From Oncomelania hupensis (Eukaryota; Mollusca; Gastropoda; Littorinimorpha; Pomatiopsidae), in assembly GCA_036898135.1 (NCBI GenBank), contig CM072513.1:90439225-90503224 (forward strand): a stretch of DNA of 64,000 nt. Reading direction: 5' to 3'. Numbering within the stretch: position 1 is the first letter of the stretch; every line of letters starts with the position of its first letter. The translations under genes and the position numbers were made by a program. Shown here one piece after another: positions 12,435-21,048 of this stretch. The notes beneath the pieces were generated by a model. It was not told the origin of the DNA. It worked only from the letters and a program-made list of their open reading frames with translations, and did not search any database.

Positions 12435-12881
12435 TTACTGCATTGAAAACACATCTAATGATGGCTTCAATGATGGAGATAATTCAATTTCTTTTTCTAC
12501 AAGTGGTTTTGGGGGTTTCTGTTTCTTTTTTCCTTGGCGGTATTTATATATTATGTACCCACTTGCACCCACTACACCGGCTATACATAAATAATATATG
12601 TTATTTGAAGATTGTACTGGTTGTATTGGTTGTATTGGTTCTTCTTTATTTGTTGTTAATGTTTGTTGCATTATTGTTTCTTCTTTTGGTGATTCCTTTT
12701 TTCCTAATATGTTTGCTTTTGTTTGTCTGTTCCATCTATGTAACTTGTTAAATTCTGCTAACTTCTTTCCAGCTGCAATTCTTCCTGGGCTCTTTTGTTT
12801 AGTGACTGTCACTGGGTTCTGTTGATTCTCTGAATTCTTCACCTCCGTCTCCTTCTCCATCTCCGGATTGGAAGAGTCCAT
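12435..12881 (-). CDS. Polinton tail-anchored basic protein of unknown function
   Basis: This 148-codon frame has an acidic/polar N-terminus, a basic segment (GRIAAGKKLAEFNKLHRW, residues about 33-50) and a Gln/Pro linker. A single hydrophobic span follows (IYYLCIAGVVGASGYIIYKY, about residues 94-113), then a lysine-rich tail (RQGKKKQKPPKP). The layout suggests a single-pass membrane protein with a basic cytosolic or nucleic-acid-facing part. The start at 12,881 is preceded by attaaaaATGG, the start box shared by most genes here. It overlaps the end of the next upstream gene (12,799-13,327) by about 80 bases in another frame. Function unknown; it is intact in this assembly. Confidence 0.6.
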   Translation of the reverse strand: MDSSNPEMEKETEVKNSENQQNPVTVTKQKSPGRIAAGKKLAEFNKLHRWNRQTKANILGKKESPKEETIMQQTLTTNKEEPIQPIQPVQSSNNIYYLCIAGVVGASGYIIYKYRQGKKKQKPPKPLVEKEIELSPSLKPSLDVFSMQ

Positions 12882-13327
12882 TTTTAATAGCAGAGAAATT
12901 TATGTGTTGAAAAGTAATTAGCCCGGCTGAAAATGGGGTCAACAAGCTTCCAAACTTATAATACAAATTTCTTGATACCTCACTAATCCCATTAACAATA
13001 ACTGGATCTTTAATCAAATCATCAAATAAATCATTCTCACAATCTAAAGTAACAAAGGTCGACACAGCTTTGGTATATAACTTCACAATCGAACGCCCTA
13101 AACTTTTAACCATTAAAGCGCCGAGAACTTTATCATATTTATTATGTAATATAATGATCTCTTCTGGCCTCAGTCTTTGCACTTGTTCAGGTGTTAAGTC
13201 AACACCGAGATAATACTTTGACTTTCCGGAAGCTACTAATGCAACCAGCCTGTCTTTTTTCTCGTTGTCAACACCTGTAACCTGTAACATTAATAGCTTC
13301 TTGCATTAACAAGTCATCACAATTCAT
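12799..13327 (-). CDS. Polinton protein of unknown function, broken by a 7-bp duplication
   Basis: The main open frame (start codon at 13,290) encodes about 163 residues, with YYLGVDLTPEQVQRLRPEE near the N-terminus, a mixed alpha/beta-looking middle and an acidic Gly/Glu-rich C-terminus. A better start lies at 13,327 (ATGAAT, after a run of T/A), where the reading enters the same protein after a perfect tandem duplication of 7 bases (cctgtaa at 13,274-13,280 and 13,281-13,287) that shifts the frame. A 7-bp tandem duplication is a genuine mutation type and not a typical homopolymer sequencing error. It is divergent from the gene at 13,363, with 35 bases between starts. I see no known enzyme motif; it is not the expected adenain-like protease. 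Confidence 0.55.
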
Positions 13328-13362
13328 TTTAAATACAAATAAAATAAAAAACTAAATTAAAA
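13328..13362. promoter_or_regulatory. Divergent A/T-rich promoter region between Polinton genes
   Basis: Only 35 bases, almost purely A/T, separate the divergent starts at 13,327 (minus) and 13,363 (plus). Both starts directly follow a run ending in TTTAAAATG or TTAAAAAATG, the box seen before most ORFs of the element. A bidirectional promoter is inferred from position and composition. Confidence 0.4.
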
Positions 13363-13790
13363 AATGGCTGGTGCTGCAATGGTGCTTGGTTCTGCTGCTG
13401 TCAAATGCCTTAGCCTTTTCAGGATCAAATTATTTGTTTTCAAAACTGGACAGTAAAGAAGAATCAAAACGGCATAACTTAGCAATGGAAAAATTACAAC
13501 AAGATCAGGCCGAATACGAGAAAAACAGACTAATGCAGCTTGATTTTGTTAATACAAGATTGAAAGAAGAAGGTCATGCTGATAAAACATTCGAAGACGT
13601 TGATGAAGCTTTGCACCAATATTATTTATTAACTGGCACGACACTACCTTCATTAAAGCAACCAGTGTTATCCGATTACTACACACCTAACATTGCACCT
13701 ACAATGTCAGAGACCGGAGAATTAATTTTAATTGTGTTTGGAATAACAGTAGTTTATTACCTCGTTAAACAAAAATATAAATCTAAATAA
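13363..13790 (+). CDS. Polinton two-membrane-segment coiled-coil protein, frame-broken
   Basis: The likely start is the ATG at 13,363 (ttaaaaaATGG), which opens an Ala/Gly-rich hydrophobic N-terminus. A one-base excess in an AAA run near 13,408 moves the reading into the long frame that ends at 13,790. There it shows ALAFSGSNYLFSKL, then a charged helical section (about 60 residues, Glu/Gln/Lys-rich), the motif LSDYYTPN, and a C-terminal hydrophobic span (LILIVFGITVVYYLV) with a basic tail. Similar small proteins accompany integrase in animal Polintons; the role is unknown, and a membrane or virion part is inferred. It ends 3 bases before the integrase start, suggesting coordinated expression. 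Confidence 0.6.
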
Positions 13791-13793
13791 AAT

Positions 13794-14758
13794 ATGACTT
13801 CGCGTTTGTCTAGATTATATTATTCTCAATCCGGATATTGGAAAGGGATGACGGCAGTTAATAAACTAGTAGAAAAGACTGGCTTGTCAGCAAACACAGT
13901 TAAACAATGGTTATCGAAGCAAGCTGTATGGCAAATCTATCTTCCACCCCCGAAGAAAATAATAAGACCAAAATTTGAAAACTCCAGACCAAATGACACG
14001 CACCAAATAGATTTGTTATATCTTCCCCATGACAAAATATATAGAAAGAAATACAGGTATGCCCTTACTGTTATTGATATAGCTACCAGGTTTAAAGACG
14101 CGCATGCTCTTAGGACAAAAATTCAGCTGAGGTCGCTCAAGCCTTAAATGCGATTTATTCAAGAGGGCCTCTAAGGTTCCCTAGACTTATTCAATGCGAT
14201 GAAGGGTCTGAATTCAAAGGAGCTGTTAACCAGCTTTTGTTAAAACATAATGTAACTGTTAGAAGAGGAGTTGTTGGATTGCACAGATCACAGGGTATTG
14301 TAGAAAACTTTAATCGGCAACTGGCAGAAAGATTATTCACTTATCAGTATTCAAAGGAACTCTTTACTGAAACCACTAATACAGAATGGGTTGTTAGGCT
14401 GCCTCGAGTTTTAAGGGAAATGAATTCAGAACCAACCAGAGTTACAGGATTAAAACCAGTTGAGGCTATTAAAAAGAAACAGATTGTTGTTACCGTTTCA
14501 AAGCCTGGTCAGCCGGATCTAACTTTGATGAACAAAACTGTTAGATACCTTTATCAGCCTGGAGAAGTTGCTAATGACACTAGAAGGCGAGCTACAGACC
14601 CAATTTGGTCATTAAGCGTTTATGAAGTTGACAGAGCATTATCTACTGATCCGCCTGTATATTATTTAAGACCGAGAAGCGATCGTAGAACACCACAAAG
14701 AAACTTTGTAAAAGAAGAACTTCAGATTGTTCCACCAGACACAGTGCCATTAAGATAA
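13794..14758 (+). CDS. INT: Polinton retroviral-type (DDE) integrase, one frameshift
   Basis: This enzyme inserts the element's DNA into the host genome. The first frame (13,794-14,147) has a helix-turn-helix-like N-terminus (KTGLSANTVKQWLSKQ) and the first catalytic Asp (THQIDLLYLP, about residue 73). After a one-base loss in an A run near 14,121 the same protein continues in another frame to 14,758 with the second Asp (IQCDEGSEF) and the Glu (QGIVENFNRQ), 34 residues apart by my count. It ends in a beta-rich, chromo/SH3-like C-terminus with DPIWS and VYYLRPR. The total length, about 320 residues, is normal for Polinton integrases. The catalytic triad is present; only the frame break prevents a continuous reading. 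An extra stop-containing stretch at 14,148 is simply the consequence of the shift. Confidence 0.9.
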
Positions 14759-14820
14759 ATGAACTATAATCATCACCACTATTACTTACCTTCAACCTTT
14801 TTTTTTTTTGACTTAGTGAC

Positions 14821-14977
14821 TTACATCTAACTTAATTAAGTCGACTTTTAAAAAAACTTATAACTTACAATAATTAAATTATAAAAGAACTTACTTACTT
14901 ACATCTAACTTAATTAAGTCGACTTTTAAAAAAAAACTTATAACTTACAATAATTAAATTATAAAAGAACTTACTTA
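14821..14977. repeat. 78-bp tandem duplication between convergent Polinton genes
   Basis: Two nearly identical units (14,821-14,898 and 14,899-14,977) begin ttacatctaacttaattaag, contain gtcgac and an A run, and end in ttacttac. The only obvious difference is the A-run length. They occupy the intergenic space between the convergent integrase and ATPase ends, where termination signals would be expected; tttttttttt precedes at 14,800-14,810. Confidence 0.85.
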
Positions 14978-14978
14978 C

Positions 14979-15591
14979 TTACATAAGTATTGTATAGCCA
15001 GTTGGTTGGTCAGTTTTTAATAATAATTTTAAGTGCTTGCCTTTTTTTAGCTGTTCTTTTAATTTAGTTCTTTCCTCTTTTGATTCAATTACGTCATTTT
15101 CTTTTAAACAGTTATCAAAGCTGTCTCGATCTTTGCAATAAAACAGGCACACGAATTTTAACTTGTTCTCTAAAATCCTTTAATATCGAATTAAATTTCT
15201 GCGTGATTAACCAGACACTAATTTTCACATGGCGTCCACTGAAAGCCAGCTTGCTCAATATGTTCCGTTTTAATACAATATCTTTTTCTGCACTGCAATC
15301 ATCGATTAAGAATAACGTATTACCCTCATTCTCAAACAGGTTATAAAAATACGTTAAATACTCATTGAGCTTGCCATTGGTATTTACAACAAAGATATTT
15401 TCATCTGTCCAGACATACTTACGATCTAAGTAGGTTTTATTATATTGAATAGTTGGGCAAAAAATTACTATATAATCAAAGTGTCCTGCGTAATATTTTT
15501 CTAACAAATCCAGAACAAAGACGGTCTTTCCGCATGACGTCATGCCAACGATCATTCCGCAATGAGGATCACGAGGTAACAAAGAGGTCAT
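14979..15591 (-). CDS. ATP: Polinton FtsK/HerA-type DNA-packaging ATPase, one frameshift
   Basis: This is the motor predicted to pump DNA into capsids, related to poxvirus A32-type ATPases. The frame from 15,591 has a Walker A motif GMTSCGKT (residues 16-23), a Walker B hydrophobic-acidic motif LFLIDDCS (about 93-100) and a downstream WLITQKFN sensor-like segment. The open frame stops at 15,115, but same-strand coding continues in another frame from about 15,138 to a stop at 14,979, adding a charged C-terminus with a lysine-rich helix. One base is therefore missing near 15,138. The start follows tatattaaaaaATG and lies only 3 bases from the end of the capsid gene, so the two minus-strand genes are adjacent, possibly co-transcribed. 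Total length about 204 residues, normal for the family. Confidence 0.88.
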
Positions 15592-15594
15592 TTT

Positions 15595-16877
15595 TTAATA
15601 TACTAAATCTTTTAATCTTCCATTTTCAATGTTTAGCTGAGCATCCATAATTATATACATGTATACTGTAACTGATTCTGACCTTAGCACTTGCTTCCCT
15701 ATGCAATTCAATTGTTATACCATCTGTTCCGTTTTCAATTCTTCTTCCAGATCCATGAAGTTCATTGGTGGGTATGGTTCGAAAGTCTAACCACAACGCA
15801 AATTTATTCACCAGATAATCTTGCAGTCAGTCGTGTGTCATGCAAATGAAGATCCTTAGAAATCAAATCCACAGTGTCAGTCCGTAATCTACCTCCACCC
15901 AAGATTTTCCTAATCTCATCAAACTGTTGAAACCCCATCATTCCATTAGCGAATAATTGATTAGGCTTACCTTCAATCACAACAGACACTTTTGAAATAT
16001 TAGGATTGATAAAATTTTCGCTGTCACGATTGTAATTAGATTCTTTCACAAACAACAACAGTACACCTTTAAAACTTCGAGCAGGTGAATTTATGTTGAT
16101 GGTCCAGAGTGCATCTAATAAATCTTTATTAAATTGTCTGTAGCGAACGATCCTATCATAATAAATTGCTAGTTTGTCATATTGGCCCCTGATCATCCTA
16201 CTGAGTTCAGCGTGAGTGACCACTTCGTATTCAAGCGTGATGTCTGTAATTGTATACCTAGCATCATTGTCAGAGCTAATTACTACTTGAGAATAATCAT
16301 TGAAAATAATTTCGTAAGACAGCCTGTCGTTAAATGAACCTTGATGAAATGGCAGATGACTGTGTAGCAGTTCAAAATCGAGTGGAAAATAAAACCTGTT
16401 TTTGTATACAGCAGCTAATGCATTTTCACCTTTGTTAGAAACGACAGCATCGCCAGCTTTGATTCGAAGTTTTGCCACATTGGCGGCTTGAATCCCCTGA
16501 CCAACTAAATCTTCCCTTTCATATTTACTCAGCCACAGATCTGTGTAACAAAACAAAACACCGGCGTCATCGATACTTTGGATTTCTCGCCCATCAAGTT
16601 TAATAACCATTCTTTTAATTATAGCTCTGCCTAGATTGTTGACTACGGTTCTGTTAGGATCGTCGTCAGAATTCAGACTAATTTTAAATCCCAATTTAGG
16701 ACTGCCCGGAACTATTACATCATCAGGACCTAAATTTGGAAATCTTATGGTTAGTAGCTGATTAGGCTCTATGCTGCTTGGATTGTTTGTAATAATTATT
16801 GTGCTTTTCTCACCTTTGATGCCTAAAGGTGTCCTCAATCGACGTGTAGGGTCTAACAAGTTTCCGTAGCTTTGCAT
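15595..16877 (-). CDS. MCP: Polinton major capsid protein (double jelly-roll, hexon-like), frame-broken
   Basis: This is the main shell protein of the predicted virion. The long frame shows LLDPTRRLRTPLG at the N-terminus, RAIIKRMVIKLDGREIQ and YKNRFYFPLDFELL in the middle, and beta-strand-rich sequence throughout. Two one-base breaks near 15,808 and 15,665 split the C-terminus, whose pieces carry TNELHGSGRRIENGTDG and an MDAQLN-type ending typical of animal Polinton capsids. I prefer the start at 16,877 (attaaaaATG, MQSYGN) over the upstream ATG at 16,916, because the latter overlaps the divergent gene and adds an atypical hydrophobic leader. Total length is about 425 residues, in the adintovirus hexon range. 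The family assignment rests on motif resemblance. Confidence 0.85.
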
Positions 16878-16909
16878 TTTTAATGCGATAAAAAAAATTA
16901 TATTTAAAA
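16878..16909. promoter_or_regulatory. Divergent A/T-rich promoter region of the capsid gene
   Basis: Thirty-two bases, mostly A/T with one GCG, separate the capsid start (minus, 16,877) from the next gene's start (plus, 16,910). Both starts carry TAAAAATG. This implies shared or back-to-back promoters. Confidence 0.4.
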
Positions 16910-17578
16910 ATGGCAACAGGTGGTGAAGCTCTTGATGAAGTGTTTAAACCAAATGAGCCTAATGAAGACCTCAACGTTGACACAACCAGCAGACTTCTTT
17001 CTATGGTAGGAGACGACATGAGCCAAACAAGGCTAAGTATAGGAGAAGAATTACGTCAAGTAACTGAAACCCAAAAAGCCAGAAAAATCAATAAATTTTA
17101 CAATTACATCGGGCGCGAGTTACCTGATTATGTTAGTCCCAGCGACTTCGAACTAGACAAAAATAATCACTTGTTTATAAACACTATTGTATCCGGTAAA
17201 AAAGTGAGAGTACAGTTAACTATGTTAAAGAATCCTGATAAATTTTATGCGTGGTCTACTTTGAAAACTAAACTCCCAGTGACTGTAATACGATCATTGG
17301 GGCTTTCCGATAATAGAGTGCCAGCGTTGCATCGCCAAGCAGTAGCTTCACTTCAACGAATAGATGCATCGTTAAGTTCAGAAATAGAACTACAAGACTT
17401 AACTAACTTAACTAGTTCTGCATTAGAAGTAAATAAAGAGTTAACAACCTTACAAACAAATGAGGACACCAATATTGATCAGGTTATGGAAACTATCAAT
17501 GACACGCCATTATTGCCACTGCGTGAACTTCAGGGCTTAGATAAAGCTTTACAATCTGTGAGAGGGGGGAGACAATGA
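16910..17578 (+). CDS. Polinton conserved protein upstream of the membrane protein, unknown function
   Basis: An intact 222-codon frame. The N-terminus is acidic and disordered-looking. A compact central region follows (INKFYNYIGRELPDY, then DFELDKNNHLFI and KKVRVQLTMLKNPDKFYAW), then an alpha-helical Ser/Leu-rich part and the ending LPLRELQGLDKALQSVRGG. The start has attatatttaaaaATGG. Its stop overlaps the next gene's start (17,575), so the two are translated from adjacent frames and probably work together. I recall this gene pair as recurring in invertebrate Polinton-like loci, but no function is established. A core or DNA-binding virion protein is only a guess from charge and position. 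Confidence 0.65.
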   Translation: MATGGEALDEVFKPNEPNEDLNVDTTSRLLSMVGDDMSQTRLSIGEELRQVTETQKARKINKFYNYIGRELPDYVSPSDFELDKNNHLFINTIVSGKKVRVQLTMLKNPDKFYAWSTLKTKLPVTVIRSLGLSDNRVPALHRQAVASLQRIDASLSSEIELQDLTNLTSSALEVNKELTTLQTNEDTNIDQVMETINDTPLLPLRELQGLDKALQSVRGGRQ

Positions 17579-18201
17579 TGAATTTGGCCAAGCTCGGTGA
17601 GCTCGACAAACATATAGAAAAACAAAAAAATAAACTAGCAGAAGCTGATGACGCGAACTTAAGCATTGAGGTAAAAAAGATGATTCAAAAAAGGCTCGCA
17701 GACCTTTACACAGAACGCGCGGCAAGGCTAGAAGCCTTATCCATAAACAGAGAAAAATTAATAACTAATTTCGCCAGAATAAAAGAAACGGTGCATAAAA
17801 TTTTACACGAAGACACTACACTTGCAGAAAGAATTCAAACACTGTTCAGAGAGCAAGGTGTTACAATATTTAGCATTCTTACAGCTGTTGGGATGACAAT
17901 AAGCACACTAGTCTTAGCACTGACTAGAACCGTAGGCATCAGTGCCGGTGGACCTGGCGTACCTGGTGGACCTGGCGGTAGTCCGGTTAAAGACTGGATT
18001 AAAAAGACGTTACAAAGCATAGCTAACTTATTGAAACGCTTAGGTGACAAACTTGTAGACGCACTTCCAGGAATATTAGGTTCTGTATTTTCATGGATAT
18101 TTAATACTGCTTCTAAAGTTGTGGTTTGGGCGTCTGAGCATCTGTGGTCTTTGTTTATAATAATATTACTCTGGTTACTTAAAATAGTAAATCCCAATTA
18201 A
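17575..18201 (+). CDS. Polinton membrane-associated protein with coiled coil and Gly/Pro hinge
   Basis: An intact 208-codon frame. Residues about 1-90 form a charged coiled coil (ELDKHIEKQKNKLAEADD, KRLADLYTERAARLEAL). A hydrophobic segment follows (VTIFSILTAVGMTISTLVLA), then a collagen-like hinge (GGPGVPGGPGG), an amphipathic section (LLKRLGDKLVDALPGILG) and a C-terminal hydrophobic anchor (LWSLFIIILLWLLK). The organisation suggests a membrane-inserting or membrane-remodelling virion protein; this is inference. It starts inside the stop of the preceding gene and converges with the 410-residue gene at 18,175, overlapping its 3' end by 27 bases. Confidence 0.65.
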   Translation: MMNLAKLGELDKHIEKQKNKLAEADDANLSIEVKKMIQKRLADLYTERAARLEALSINREKLITNFARIKETVHKILHEDTTLAERIQTLFREQGVTIFSILTAVGMTISTLVLALTRTVGISAGGPGVPGGPGGSPVKDWIKKTLQSIANLLKRLGDKLVDALPGILGSVFSWIFNTASKVVVWASEHLWSLFIIILLWLLKIVNPN

Positions 18202-19407
18202 CCCAGCAAACAATAAACCCCCTGTAAGCGCTAGACGTGAAACCCCATGATCAATTACCGGCATTTGCAGTTCCGGCAAGCTTGGTAGGCTTGGTAGGCT
18301 CGGAAGTGGTGGCGAACTTAAAGGTTCATTATTAGGCCTAGCAGTAAATACCGTATTTGCTGTATTCACTGTATTCAATGTATTTATTGTAGGATTGTAG
18401 CCTATATGAAACTGAGGGTCGGCAATCACTATATTGTTGTTGTAGTTTGATATAGTTCCTATCCTAAGCTGAAGGTCTGAAGGCAACATATACAGTCCTA
18501 AACCTATTACGTAATCTACTTTCGATCTAGCATACTTTAAAGTGTCCTGATATCTTTTAATACTCGCGGGCAAATCTACTGCCGAATTAATAGAATCTTC
18601 AATGTTGGCTAGAAACTGCTTTTGTGCATCGAAGCTAGTTCCTTCCCCAATGATATTACTTCGTGTTTGTGCTTGAGACCCCAAAATGCACCACGCATAC
18701 GTACGAATAGATTCATTCAGCCTTTCCACCCCACTTTGAGTAAATCCGTTTGATGTGTCTAATATAAAAGTGCTGTATGCTGCACTTTGTTTTTGTCTGA
18801 TATACAGTAAAGGAACCTGGCTGTTGTGGTTAAATGATGTGAATCCAGGTACGTAAGGCCCCGTGTATAAATTACCTACAGCGTATCTAAATAAAGTTCC
18901 CATTCCGTGATTGAGGTCTAGTTTTTGTCTGAAGTCTGTTTTAGTATCAATTCCGAATTCATTGCACAACCTTTGATACGCTTTCTTGTCAAAGCCATTG
19001 TTAAAGGGATTAAAGTTTTTGTCAGTAGGTAACGGAGCCTGAAGTTCAGACAACACCCGCCTCACTTGATAATACAAATGGAACAGATAAATAGACTTCA
19101 ACATGGGATCTGGGTGATTAAGGTGATGAACGTAAGAAACTCCGCAACCAGTTGTAGCGCATGACACGGCAAAATTAATTTGATTCTGAAAGAACTGCAT
19201 ACCCCCGTTGTTTAGCCATTGGTTAGCTAAAAAGTCGCTCGTAATGTCTGGGTTGAGGTAATGATCAAAAATATTATGGGGGATAGTTTCGAAATGGACG
19301 TTGGCTGCCACAGCTATTGTCAGCTTGGTTAGGTCGACTGCTTTTTCGTAATAATAAGGCCCTGTAGTATACTTTGCAGCTTTGTTATATTTATAAGGCG
19401 CGTACAT
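18175..19407 (-). CDS. Large Polinton protein with C-terminal anchor, unknown function
   Basis: The intact 410-codon frame has an aromatic-rich N-terminus (MYAPYKYNKAAKYTTGPYYY), a cysteine pair (SCATTGCG, about residue 83), a long globular part with NLYTGPYVPGFTSFNH and a proline/leucine repeat (PSLPSLPSLPEL). A C-terminal hydrophobic segment (LALTGGLLFAGLIGIYYFK) closes it. This is the longest unbroken gene in the element. It shares a 20-base A/T-rich divergent region with the penton gene at 19,428. The C-terminal segment suggests a tail-anchored virion or entry-related protein, but nothing in the sequence proves it. It does not resemble a protease or polymerase. Confidence 0.6.
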   Translation of the reverse strand: MYAPYKYNKAAKYTTGPYYYEKAVDLTKLTIAVAANVHFETIPHNIFDHYLNPDITSDFLANQWLNNGGMQFFQNQINFAVSCATTGCGVSYVHHLNHPDPMLKSIYLFHLYYQVRRVLSELQAPLPTDKNFNPFNNGFDKKAYQRLCNEFGIDTKTDFRQKLDLNHGMGTLFRYAVGNLYTGPYVPGFTSFNHNSQVPLLYIRQKQSAAYSTFILDTSNGFTQSGVERLNESIRTYAWCILGSQAQTRSNIIGEGTSFDAQKQFLANIEDSINSAVDLPASIKRYQDTLKYARSKVDYVIGLGLYMLPSDLQLRIGTISNYNNNIVIADPQFHIGYNPTINTLNTVNTANTVFTARPNNEPLSSPPLPSLPSLPSLPELQMPVIDHGVSRLALTGGLLFAGLIGIYYFK

Positions 19408-19427
19408 TTTTATTATATTAAAAAAAT
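19408..19427. promoter_or_regulatory. 20-base divergent promoter region
   Basis: The space between the minus start at 19,407 and the plus start at 19,428 is entirely A/T (tttttattatattaaaaaaa-like), with the shared TTAAAAA box on the plus side and its counterpart AATAAAAATG on the minus side. Confidence 0.4.
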
Positions 19428-20125
19428 ATGTTTGTAACTTTCGAATCTGTAAAATCAGGTGTGCCCATTGAACTTCAGCATCCTATTGACAACAAAAACA
19501 GGGACCTTAACGTAATCCTTCACGAAATATTCTACACGGTTAAATGGTTAAATATTAGTCATGATCTAAACAACAACTGGATAATGATTAATAAAAAAAG
19601 GCACTTTATTCATGCCGGCTATTATGACTTCTGCAGACTTACTGAAGAATTGTTTAAACCTCATTCGATTGAAGCAAAAATGAACCCTGCAAACTTGATA
19701 GTAACTTTAACTTTCCATAAAACCTGCATAAAGACATTACCAGCGTTACACTTGCGCCAAAGCTGGCAGAAATATTAGGTTTCCGTGGCAATGAATTATC
19801 TTTATCTGACAGCTCCAGCACTGTCGGCAGTTCTATAAGATTTATTGGATCAAACCCTATGAATTTGTTAATTAATAATAGATTGTTTGTGTACCTTCAT
19901 CAACTGAAGACATCGGAAAACTTAGTAAACGGAACTCCTAGTACATTGCTAAGGATAATCTCAACTCAGAGAGAATCTTACTGCGATCCAGTTTCATTGA
20001 AATTTCTGCCTCAAAAACGCCACTTAAGTCAGGACTATCATACTAGTTTCTGCTTCAAAATAACTAACCAAAACAACGAAATTGTAGACTTTGAAGATCT
20101 TACAATTATTCTTGAGATAAAATAA
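19428..20125 (+). CDS. Probable Polinton minor capsid (penton-like) protein, one frameshift
   Basis: Two overlapping-sense frames (19,428-19,778 and a continuation to 20,125) form one gene of about 232 codons, joined across a one-base break near 19,733. Visible features are FVTFESVKSGVPIELQHP at the N-terminus, NNWIMINKKRHFIHAGYYDF in the first half, LAEILGFRGNELSLS after the break and DFEDLTIILEIK at the C-terminus. Size, beta-rich character and company fit the single-jelly-roll minor capsid protein that forms vertices in Polinton/adintovirus particles, but I cannot align it here; structure prediction would decide. It is divergent from the 410-residue gene. Confidence 0.55.
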
Positions 20126-20144
20126 AGTTTAATTTTAAAATACA

Positions 20145-21015
20145 ATGTCAATCGGCCCTCAAATTCCAGTAACCTGTCCTACCATTGAACTGAAAGACTT
20201 AGCAGACACAATCGACTTTGATGCGAATGCTATTGTTGGGTCTATTTACGGTTTCGAATTTACACAAAATGGATATTATAAACGAGCGCTAGTGCCGGCA
20301 GTGCCTGAAGTGCCGCAAGTGCCGCCGTCAGTATTGCCAGAAAAACCATCTATCGATCAGCTAAAGGATTTTAATGCCGGTAAAGTAGATCCCGATTTTA
20401 AGTATGCTATTACTAAACGAGAAAATATGGTCTTTAACACCTGTAGACACAGAATTAGATTGGCTTATTAAATTCAAGTGCAAAAGCCCTTACACTTTTA
20501 TGGGACCAGACAATAAATTTAAGAAAATTATTAACGCCGGGCCTATGTTAGTTAGTCTAGTGCCGGATGAAAACAATCGGGAAACCATAGAAGTCAAAGC
20601 CTACAAAAAAAGCAGCTATGTTTTACATAAGCGTGAAACCGCAGGGAAAAATGTTAGAGTTATTCTGCAGCCTCCTTTACAGCTAGGTAGCACAGCTATG
20701 ATAGTACTGGACATAATTGCTCACAGGCCTACGCAGAGAAATTTTAATGTAATTCCGCAAGTGTCTCTAAGTTGGGTTGATTTAGATGAGGATCCCAGAC
20801 GAGTTACAGTATTTATGAAGAAAAGAGAAAATGAAAATCAGTTTTTCCGTATTTACTTCATCACCCAAGATAACTTTTGTCCCTGTTCCAAATCCTATGA
20901 CAGAATAGCGCAAATTAGCCTAGACAACGTAGATCTGTTAGCATTTTATTTCAGCGATCAGATATTTTCTGATAGTCAAATAGAATATTTTGCTAATAAA
21001 CTAAAATCAAGTTAA
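20145..21015 (+). CDS. Polinton protein of unknown function, one frameshift
   Basis: The frame starting at 20,145 (tttaattttaaaatacaATG) runs through FDANAIVGSIYGFEFTQNGYY and a Pro/Val repeat (VPAVPEVPQVPPSV) to about 20,425. There a one-base break moves it into the frame ending at 21,015. The second part has a beta-rich look (VRVILQPPLQLGSTAMIVLD, SLSWVDLDEDPRRVTVFMKK) and a Cys pair (CPCSK). The total is about 290 codons. It may be another virion component, since its strand patterns resemble capsid-type proteins, but I assign no function. It sits 20 bases after the penton-like gene in the same orientation. Confidence 0.5.
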
Positions 21016-21048
21016 TTATTGTTAACCCTTTTTTTTCACACTAAAAAT

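Noticed and set aside
15080..15346. Plus-strand frame of 88 codons
   Set aside because: Antisense shadow of the packaging ATPase.
16878..16916. Upstream ATG at 16,916 as capsid start
   Set aside because: It would overlap the divergent gene at 16,910 and add a hydrophobic leader; the ATG at 16,877 has the usual start box and family-like N-terminus.
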